DNA from: Malania oleifera
Lineage: Eukaryota; Streptophyta; Magnoliopsida; Santalales; Ximeniaceae
Direction: 5' to 3'
Length of the DNA: 64,000 nucleotides
Assembly: GCF_029873635.1 (NCBI RefSeq)
Contig: NC_080420.1
Coordinates: 34,742,231-34,806,230 of the forward strand
Each line of letters starts with the position of its first letter. The stretch's first letter is position 1. Made by a program: the position numbers and the translations under genes. This document shows, piece after piece, positions 56,511 through 64,000 of the stretch. A model generated the notes under the pieces. That model ran no database searches, was not told where the DNA came from, and saw only the letters and a list, made by a program, of their open reading frames with translations.

Positions 56511-57802
56511 TTTTTTCCCAATTATTAATTCCTGTACAAATCTATAATTACATTTTCTTATACATAACATTAAACCATAATTGCTAAAAAATTCATAAAT
56601 AATTCAAAATTCTAATTCAAATTTAAATACAAATTCAAATACAAATACAAATATAGTATTCAAATACCGAATTTTCATCTGTTCAGATAATAAAAAAAGT
56701 CAAAAGTTGCATCCATAGTGCATAACATTGTGCGGACGTTGTAACGGTTGCAAATCCTACGAATTAAGAAAGTTAAAAAAATTAGTATACGCTTTTTGAA
56801 AAATTTTGGCAACATTTCTCCTATAAATATGACATTTTCCATAGATATATGCTCCAAACCTAGGTGTTTACAACAAACAGTTTACAATAATCCAACTAGT
56901 AATGAATTTTACGAGCGCACAAGAGCTTCACATAATAAGCATTAAATAATATAACATGTTCATGCATCCCATAAACAATATATATCAGAATATAGTTCTT
57001 TGAAAAAATAAAATGTGATGTTTATGGTTTACATGACTTCCATAAGACCCTAAAACAACTATAATAATCAAATAATGCAAATGAGTCCATGATTGATAGA
57101 ATTTTCACTTAGCATATGCAAAAGTAAATTTAGAGATGAAGTTCAAAGTTCATTTGAAGTTCACTCATTCTTTCAAAAATATTTTAGCATTCAGCACATT
57201 ATAACCATATGAGCATATGGTATATGGCTATGATTATTTTAGAAAAAAGGCAACAAATTTTCGGCAGCATGCCGTCTATAAATAGAACATTTCCCAAACA
57301 TGCAAGTCACAAAAACATGCAATTTACAATATTTTTGCATCATACAAATGTCATTTGGATTAAGACATGCAACAATCTAAAAGTATCTATCAGCAGGCAA
57401 TACACAATACTGCATTAGCCATGCAGGTGGCGTTCCAATCAAGCATGTAGTCCTAATGTCCACTACCAGTATGTAGTTCACAAGATATATCAATCCAAAT
57501 ATGTAGTCCAGAAGTTAAATCATCTATTAAACTGAAGTTAGATAAGCACAAGGAAATTGTGTGTGTGTTGTATACGGGAAAAAATTTTGAGTGTGCAAAC
57601 AATAGAAATTGTTTGTGTTGTATGTACAAAAAAGAATTATAAGTGTGTTCTGTGTGTTGGCAACATGGAAGTGTTTTGTTAGTGAGAATGCTTAGTGTTA
57701 ACTTGTGGTACTTGTGAGGAACATTAGTATGTTCAAGTGTAAGGTCTTGGGAACGTATTTTCATCTTGTAAGGATGTCCAAGTCGTAGAATTAAACAAAC
57801 AC

Positions 57803-57881
<79 letters not shown>

Positions 57882-59209
57882 TGTAGCTCAACACTAAAAC
57901 TACATACCCAAACAATTATTATTCAATCAGAGGAATTCAACAAGATGTTTGTTACTATCCAAGTGTGAAAAAAAAAATGCCACAAATAAGTTTAACACAT
58001 ACTAATTCCCCCAACTTGTGAAATATGCACATGAGGAACAAATATTTCATACCTTATGAGCTGACTTGGCAAGTGCTTGCATATGGTAGCTTGTATGTGC
58101 ATAAGAAACCAATTTTAACCACACAATGCAAGCGAATAGCATTAATGCGTAGTACCTTAAATATATATCTCACATGTAATTTTAAATGTAATTTTAAAAT
58201 TGGTTTGAAAATATGCACAATGCAAGCGAATAACAATTTTACCTTAAATGTAAGTACTCGCATATCATAGCTTGTATGTGCATAAGAAACCAATTTTAAC
58301 CACACAATGTACCGAAATGCCCATGAACCTACCTCTCCCCCGCCCCCATCCATTTTCGACTCTACGCGCACCTTAAATATATATGGTCATACCTATATAT
58401 AAATGTGTGTGTGTGTGTGTGTGTGTGTGTGATAATGCAAGTAAAGAAGAGCAAATAAACCTCGATTCTGTGGCTCGTGGTATAGGTCAATTTAGGATTG
58501 GATCCATCTATTGTGTTCGAGTGGTCGACCAACATACATCCTAGTTAAAAGATTGAGCTAGTATACTTTTGTTTCATTCCTTATTTTTTTAATCGTGCAT
58601 TTTTGTTTCTTATTATACATTTCTTTTTCATTCTTGCTGCCTCTAGTTGATCACATATATAATACCCTATACTGTTTGCCAACTTTTTCCATAGTTGTGA
58701 ATGTCCATGTGTATATATATATATTGTCACTATAAAGTGAATGCAAACTTTTTTATCAATCAATGACATCAGTGAAAAGATAAAGAAATGATTATTCTCA
58801 AATTATCTTAGTAGCTCCTCTTACAAAAAATCCATCTCAGGACAAATATTCTTCTCCATAGTACTTAAGATCAAAAAGTGTTCAAACATGCTCGTGGCCA
58901 TCAAAACTCGACAAAAAATGCCTAAAACATTAACCCCGTAAAAGTAATAAACAGCCCACCCCAATGCTTTTAACAACCATCATACCTCAAGTATAAGCGG
59001 TTAATTGATGAAACTTTGGTCGGGGAAAACTTAATCAACGAATGCAACTTGTTTGAAATAGCATTGGAACATATTGAAAATTGCAAAAAAATTTACCCGT
59101 GCAAGCAAACCATAAATGAATGAATGAATAAATTTAAGAATTTTTAACAGAGAGAAAGGAAAAAACAATTAATGATGGCAATCTTCTTGAAAATAGCATT
59201 GGAACTAAG

Positions 59210-59514
59210 AGGACTCTCCCTGATTCTACGGTGAGCGGGGACAGACGGTTGATGAGCAAATAGGAGACACTATGGGCGTCCGTAATCGCCATGGATGCAG
59301 AGAGGAGATGCTATGGGCGGCGGCTTGAGATTCAATGGCAGGAGGACTGCGCTGCGTGCATGGAGGAGCGAGGAGGGAGGGGCAGGATGGAGGAGCAGAA
59401 CGAAGTTTGGGGAAAGAAGAGACAGCAGGAGGGAGAAGTAGGCGGGAGGATAAAGAAGAAATTTGGGGAAAGTGTGGGAAATTATGTGGGTTAAGGCGGG
59501 GATTTCATATTTTG
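59210..59514 (+). other. GC- and purine-rich leader-like segment inside the CACTA element
   Basis: Sits just inside the right hairpin array, as the segment at 29000-29370 does in the other CACTA end. A 67-codon frame (59291-59494) is rich in Arg, Glu and Gly and has no domain; it is best seen as compositional. Confidence 0.4.
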
Positions 59515-60540
59515 AGCATCAGTGACGGTTTCAAAACCGTCACTAATATACTCCCAAACCGTTACTAATACCCTTAACTAAATTTGTTTATATTTTTTAA
59601 ATAAAAACACTATTAGTGACAGTTTCAAAACCGTCACTAATACCTTATTATTAGTGATGGGTCTCCAAATCCGTCACTAATACCCTTAAATAAGTTTTTT
59701 TTTTATATTTTTTAAATAAAAACACTTTTAGTGACGGTTTTGAAACCGTCACTAATGCCCTCCCAAAACGTCACTAATAACCTTAACTAAATTTTTTTAT
59801 ATTTTTTAAATAAAAATACTATTAGTGACGGTTTCAAAACCGTCACTAATACCATATTATTAGTGACAGGTCTCCTAAACCGTCACTAATACCCTTAACT
59901 AAATTTTTTTTTATTATATTTTTTAAATAAAAAACACTATTAGTGACGGGTCTCTCAAATCATCACTAATACCCTTAACTAATTTTTTTATATTTTTTAA
60001 ATAAAACACTATTAGTTACGGTTTCAAAATCGTCACTAATACCCTATTATTAGTGACGGGTCTCCCAAACCATTACTAATACCTTTAACTAATTTTTTTT
60101 AATATTTTTTAAATAAAAAATACTATTAGTGATGGGTCTCCCAATCCGTCACTAATACCCGTATTTAATTTTTTTTTATATTTTTTAAATAAAAACACTA
60201 TTAGTGACGGTTTTGAAACCGTCACTAATACCCTACTAAATTTTTTTTTATATATTCATAAATATTAGTAGTGACGATTTTTTAATCATCACTAATAGGT
60301 GACTTTTAGTGACGAATTTAATCCATCATTAATACCCTACAATCGTCACTAATATTTTTCCGGAAAAATTTTTGAGTAAAAATTGTGTATCGCGCAGTTT
60401 TTAGTGACGAAAGTATTAGTGACGGTTTTAAAACCGTCGCTAATAGTATTGTATTAGTAGTGACGGCTGCTAAAATCATCACTAATACAAACTTTTAGTG
60501 ACAAAATTGAAATCGTCATTAATACTTTCGTCACTAAAAA
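59515..60540. repeat. Right subterminal hairpin repeats of the CACTA element
   Basis: Six to seven units of about 110-120 bp. Each has TTAGTGACGGTTTCAAAACC or a related arm pair forming a near-perfect hairpin, then a second hairpin with GGGTCTCCCAAACCGTCAC, then T-run, TATTTTTTAAATAAAAA. Unit sequence homogeneity is high, suggesting recent local amplification. Confidence 0.9.
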
Positions 60541-60557
60541 CCAGTTTTTTTCTAGTG

Positions 60558-60617
60558 TGTTAAATACCTTTAATGTGTTATCATCAAAACAAAATTTTAA
60601 GTCTTGTTAGACCAATA
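60558..60617 (-). mobile_element. Solo LTR E, right end
   Basis: After the CACTA target duplication the LTR resumes with TTATCATCAAAACAAAATTT, the equivalent of the TTTGTCATAATCAAAAC block of LTR B, and ends GACCAATA. ATTAA follows, against TTTAA before 53287 (4 of 5 bases). Confidence 0.65.
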
Positions 60618-60800
60618 ATTAAAAATAATTATATAGACATTATAATTAATGTAAGTATTCAAATATCACTTATTTTAAATACAACCAAACAACCATTTAT
60701 AATATTTAGAATTTTTTCAATTTAGCACTTATTATCATCACCTACTAAATTCAACATTTTTTTCTTAAAAACACTTCTACATAAGTGACTCCAAGTCTTT
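60618..60800. mobile_element. AT-rich TIR element, right part
   Basis: Continuation of 52036-53286; ends with AAACACTTCTACATAAGTGA, roughly inverse to the left edge. Weakly supported. Confidence 0.4.
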
Positions 60801-60802
60801 GC

Positions 60803-61185
60803 TAGGGATGTATTTAAGTTGGGGCAAGTCAAACCAAGTTGATGCTATGGATGCTTAAACTCAATTCAACTCAAAAATGTTAAATTTGAAATTCAACTCA
60901 AACTCATTTGAGCACAAAATGTTGAACTTGAACTTGACTTGATTGTAAGCTCTCAACACTCTAGATCAACTCTATTATAAATTAATATAAAAATAATATA
61001 ATGTATATATACTATTTAATATATGTATAGAATGCATATTATATATCTTATATAATATTAAAAAAATAATAAAATTACAAAAGCTCGACTAGGCTTGATT
61101 AAACTCGTGAATAGTATTACAAAATTCAAACTCAACTTGTTAAGCTATTCAACCAACTTGAGCTCAACTCGACTCATAATACAGT
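60803..61185. repeat. hAT-like degenerate repeat with CTCAACTCGACTC words
   Basis: Begins TAGGGATGTATTTAAG, a hAT-type end. The body repeats TCAACTCAAACTC-type text and AAACTCGTG in the style of common plant hAT MITEs. The right end is masked by a GTA microsatellite. No target duplication confirmed. Confidence 0.4.
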
Positions 61186-61209
61186 AGTAGTAGTAGTAGT
61201 AGTAGTAGG
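61183..61209. repeat. AGT microsatellite
   Basis: Eight perfect AGT triplets with partial flanks. Confidence 0.9.
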
Positions 61210-61210
61210 A

Positions 61211-61337
61211 TTTAAACATTTGAAAAGAATAGTAAGAGAAAAAAAAATTCGTAAAAGAGTAAGGCTTGTTTGCTCGAGGAAAAAGAGTAGTAAGAGAAAA
61301 AGAATTGGAAAAAGTAGGGCTCGTTTGCTTGAGGAAA
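61211..61337. repeat. Tandem pair, unit about 53 bp
   Basis: GTAAGAGAAAAA, then GTAAGGCTTGTTTGCTCGAG (61258-61277) recurs as GTAGGGCTCGTTTGCTTGAG (61312-61331). A related copy is present near 36826-36892 (AAAGTAGTGCTTGTTTGC). Confidence 0.7.
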
Positions 61338-61744
61338 AAATATTTTATTTTTTATTTACAATTTCCTTAAAATTACTAAATGACACATTCTTTTTTGGTT
61401 TATTAAATTGGAAAATAATTTTTTGTTATTTTAATATTTTTTGTAAAAATATTGAAAATTTTAAAAATTGAAGGGATGCTTTCATAATTATTGTAAAAGC
61501 TAAACCTAAGGGAAGGTTTGCATCAATTTGTTAACTTTCAGAAAAAAAAAAAAAAAAATGATGAAATTATAAAAATTTCAAGGAAGGTCTTTGGGCCATT
61601 GTCTTTTGCCATTTATTTTTCAATTTAGATTCCAAATAATTATCAAAATGTCTGATTATTTTCTCTTTTTTTTTAAAAAAAATTATATGAAAAATATTTT
61701 TCAAGTTTTTCAAATTAATACTAAATTAAATAATTTTAATATCA

Positions 61745-62100
61745 CCCATATCGTGAACACCGGCCCGTCCGGTCGTTCAGCGTGAACACAATGCGTGAGG
61801 AAGGAGTGGATCAGGCAATCCGGTGTCGTATTATGAAAAAGATTTTCCTGGGACGCAGGCAGCCCCGGGAATCAGCAGCAGAAAGCAAGAATGAAAGGAA
61901 GGTTGCGCCTGACTAAACGAGACGTCGTCACTCTCTCGGCCTCGGGGGATTGCGGAATCTTGGGGTTGGCTGCAAAAAGCCTGCGAGAAATGTGGGGTAG
62001 TCGTCCTCCGTGGACTACGTGGGCCACTCTAGGCCCGAAACGTGTACTGGGCTCACGCGGCCCTTTCTCCCTATCCCCCGGGGAAGTGATGATAAAATGA
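61745..62100 (+). other. GC-rich island with a 69-codon frame, unidentified
   Basis: GC content rises sharply here and CpG dinucleotides are frequent. The frame 61891-62100 has no recognisable motif. Such an island may be a promoter or first exon of a gene to the right, or a captured fragment; nothing downstream in the window confirms a gene. Confidence 0.3.
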
Positions 62101-62246
62101 GTGAAGTATGTGAGAGAGGGAGATATTTAAATGGAAAGCTCCAAAGGGAAGAATGATGTGATTTGATCTGATCTACTCAGCAATTATGGCAACTTGAAGT
62201 TAATGCATCACATTGCATCTTTTCAATCTCTCTCTTTAGTTATGGT

Positions 62247-62263
62247 CACGTGCAAGGCACGTG
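62247..62263. promoter_or_regulatory. Two adjacent G-boxes
   Basis: CACGTG occurs at 62247-62252 and 62258-62263, both extended to CACGTGC or GCACGTGC, 11 bp apart (one helical turn). G-boxes bind bZIP and bHLH factors in plants. No gene start was found downstream, so function is speculative. Confidence 0.4.
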
Positions 62264-62782
62264 CTTTTGCTAATGCTCATGATAATCTCTATCTTCAATT
62301 AAGAAATTTTTAGGAGATGTTGAGTTATTTTTTTAAATACCATGTAAGTTTCTTTTTTACCCGAATGAAAGACACTTGGGGTATGTTTGGATCACTAGAT
62401 TTGGAGGGTTGAATTTCAATTTGAAGGCTCTAATTCCAAATCTATTGTTTGAGAGCACAACTTGAACTTGATTTGAATTCTAAGTGAAATCAATAAAAAT
62501 AAATTCAAGCCAAGGCTTCAAATGAATTTCTTCCTTTCTGAAGAATTAGATTTGCCCTACTCTCAAACCCCCCACCCTCAATAGCTCTCCCCTCGGCCCC
62601 TTACCCTCCTCCTTGCCCTGGACCTGTGCAACAGCATGTGAAGACGACTTCCTCAACTCTCTTCTTCTTCTTCTTTCTTCTTCTTCTTCTTCTTCTTCTT
62701 CTTCTTCTAAGCTCTCTCTTTTTTTCTTACATTTTACAGAAATCCTCCAAAGTTTGGGTGTCTTCACTGACTAGATATGGAA

Positions 62783-62843
<61 letters not shown>

Positions 62844-63271
62844 ACTCTCTCTCTCCTCTCTCTCTCTCTCGACTTCTTTCTTGATTCTTACTCGTCCATC
62901 GTCATCCTCTAATCTTATCTACTTCACTCTTCTCATCTATCTGTTTATTTGGATGAATTAACTATTATCTACTTGACTCTATTCATCTATGATTCAATCT
63001 CATAGTTCTGTGTTGAAATTGTTGGGAGAATCAATAAATTGGACTAATAAGTTGCTTTCATATGCAAGCAAATTACACTTAATAAAAGTAGTTTTGTAGA
63101 GCATTCAATCATATTGAGCCACAACAATCTATTTACTGGGAAATATTATAAATTTCTTAGAACAAATGTCTAAATGACTAAATAGTTTTTGTGAAAGTGT
63201 AATGAATGATTCTTCTGCTTGTAGAGCGAAATGGAACGAAGGGTGCAAACTAGTTGAGGAAAGAGGACTTA
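62264..63271. repeat. Intergenic DNA with TTC and CT microsatellites
   Basis: (TTC)n at about 62661-62708 and (CT)n at about 62784-62839 with a degenerate continuation to 62870. Open frames here are products of these repeats. No gene supported. Confidence 0.6.
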
Positions 63272-63407
63272 GTTTGAAAAAAGTGAGTGGATGATGTGTG
63301 GTTATATACATGATTGGGCCCAAGACCCAATAGGCTTAAACTTTTGGGTTAAGTTGGTGCTCACCCATGTGTACCAAGCACACCGATGGACTCCTTTGGT
63401 GCTAACA
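63272..63407 (+). repeat. Left LTR (5'-truncated) of a TRIM element
   Basis: Matches 63770-63905 (text TGAGTGGATGATG; CAAGACCCAATAGGCTTAAA; ACCCATGTGTACCAAGC) and ends GGTGCTAACA beside a primer site. The first 30 or so bases of the LTR are missing. Confidence 0.75.
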
Positions 63408-63738
63408 AATGGTATTAGAACCGATGGTTCATAACTCCGCATGAGCAACATTATAAAAAGTCGATACATGAAACTAATTCTCCTGATGTGCTAATAGTTG
63501 GAGGACCAAGTGTGTGGCCGAGGCCAGTAAGGATCATCTAGGCTAGGGATGGATCCGAATAGGGTCAAGACATGAAAGGTAGGACTGGTTCATAGGCACA
63601 TGGAATGCAATCCGATCCGCGTAAGGCGCCAGTGGTAAGGCCCACTTGAACAACTATTGGAGAGTTGAGCTTATTTCCATAAGGGAGACAGTTTCCGTTC
63701 AAGGGGGAGCAGTTGGAACTCACAAGTGAGAGAGAGAT
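63408..63738 (+). mobile_element. TRIM internal region (noncoding)
   Basis: About 330 bp with no coding capacity, from the primer site to a polypurine tract AAGGGGGAGCA at 63701-63711. Terminal-repeat retrotransposons in miniature rely on proteins of other elements. Confidence 0.72.
63410..63422 (+). other. tRNA-Met-like primer binding site of the TRIM
   Basis: TGGTATTAGAACC, two changes from the initiator Met-tRNA complement, two bases after the LTR end. Confidence 0.7.
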
Positions 63739-63905
63739 TGTTGATAATTTCACTTGTGAGTTTGTCCCACATTGAAAAAATTGAGTGGATGATGGGTGCT
63801 TAAATACATGGTTGGACCCAAGACCCACTAGGTTTAAACTTTTGGGTCAAGTTGGTGTTCACTCATGTGTATCAAGCCCACCCATGGGCTCCTCTGGTGC
63901 TAATA
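63739..63905 (+). repeat. Right LTR of the TRIM element
   Basis: About 167 bp, TGTTGATAATTTCACTTGTG to GGTGCTAATA, including TTTGTCCCACATTGAAAAAA. The left edge could instead lie about 25 bp further left (TTGGAACTCACAAG). Confidence 0.7.
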
Positions 63906-64000
63906 GTTTATAGGTATGTTTTCAAATGCAATAATTTGTAGAGAAGGGAAGTTAAAATTTTTGAGTCATTGTGTTGCCTGTAAATAAATTTGAATGTGCA

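Larger units (their letters stand above)
55081..60557 (+). mobile_element. Non-autonomous CACTA element, 5.5 kb
   Basis: The left terminus CACTACAAAAAATAAGG and the right terminus (complement CACTAGAAAAAAACTGG) are CACTA-type. The target duplication TGT is perfect (55078-55080 and 60558-60560). Subterminal hairpin repeats lie at both ends (56102-56510 and 59515-60540). The interior (56511-59514) has no tnp2-like coding; it carries CT and TA microsatellites (57806-57877), a GT tract (58405-58432) and a direct repeat of about 52 bp (58076-58130 and 58254-58310). It also has text around GGCAACATTTCTCCTATAAA (56808-56827) that recurs at 57259-57282. It would depend on an autonomous relative. A hAT element is inserted near its left end. 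Confidence 0.92.

Noticed and set aside
57453..57915. Minus-strand frames with poly Tyr-Ile and Arg-Glu runs
   Set aside because: Translation of adjacent TA and CT microsatellites; no protein-like remainder.
62546..62961. ORFs rich in Ser-Leu or Glu-Arg
   Set aside because: Products of TTC and CT microsatellites.
1..64000. tRNA and rRNA genes, endogenous pararetrovirus sequence
   Set aside because: None recognised on reading both strands; a covariance-model scan would be needed to exclude tRNAs formally.

Overview
The window is nuclear DNA of a flowering plant, most likely a eudicot. Reasons: one GC-rich dirigent-family gene with a secretory leader, a Tekay-type Ty3/gypsy chromovirus, several Ty1/copia gag genes primed by initiator Met-tRNA, CACTA, MULE and hAT DNA transposons, a TRIM element, and long AT-rich intergenic DNA full of microsatellites. 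It is gene-poor, repeat-rich chromatin: the only host gene I can support as intact is the dirigent gene at 13089-13679 (+).

Layout. 1-5223: end of a copia pol (+), a promoter-like block with a gag-like ORF (-), and the 5' part of a copia-like element on the minus strand (LTR A, primer site, decayed gag). 5224-12798: two direct copies of a noncoding block of about 2.2 kb (copy 1 split by solo LTR B; copy 2 intact), separated by a copia 3' LTR. 12802-14352: the dirigent gene between two 145-bp inverted arms. 17070-21674: a decayed MULE transposase followed by a decayed plant mobile domain (PMD) reading frame. 22493-25203: an LTR-like insertion abutting a decayed CACTA (tnp2) transposase (-); 29000-30299 is a CACTA terminal region. 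31237-32831: 5' part of a copia element (-). 34159-34694 and 35397-35668: small DNA transposons. 37430-38200: Tat/Ogre-like gypsy reverse transcriptase remnant.

38207-51709 is a three-level nest: a copia gag (-) is split by solo LTR C, which is split by a complete 10.0-kb Tekay element (39499-49507, target duplication ATCAA). 52036-60790 is a second nest: an AT-rich element split by solo LTR E, split by a 5.5-kb non-autonomous CACTA element (55081-60557, target duplication TGT), itself carrying a hAT-type element (55132-56093, 8-bp target duplication GCTATATC). The right end holds a GC-rich island, a pair of G-boxes, microsatellites and a TRIM element (63272-63905).

The least explained signal is in the LTRs. 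In at least four LTR families, the stretch just upstream of the TATA-like box (U3) carries an irregular array of short, mostly palindromic words, commonly centred on GTCGAC (TCGGTCGACCGA, CCGTCGACGG, CTCGTCGA-type). In two LTRs of the same family the word has been replaced by others (TTCGGGTGCCCGA; CAGTCGCCTGA). No coordinated host pathway is encoded here; what the parts do together is record successive transposon insertions around one defence or lignan-type gene.
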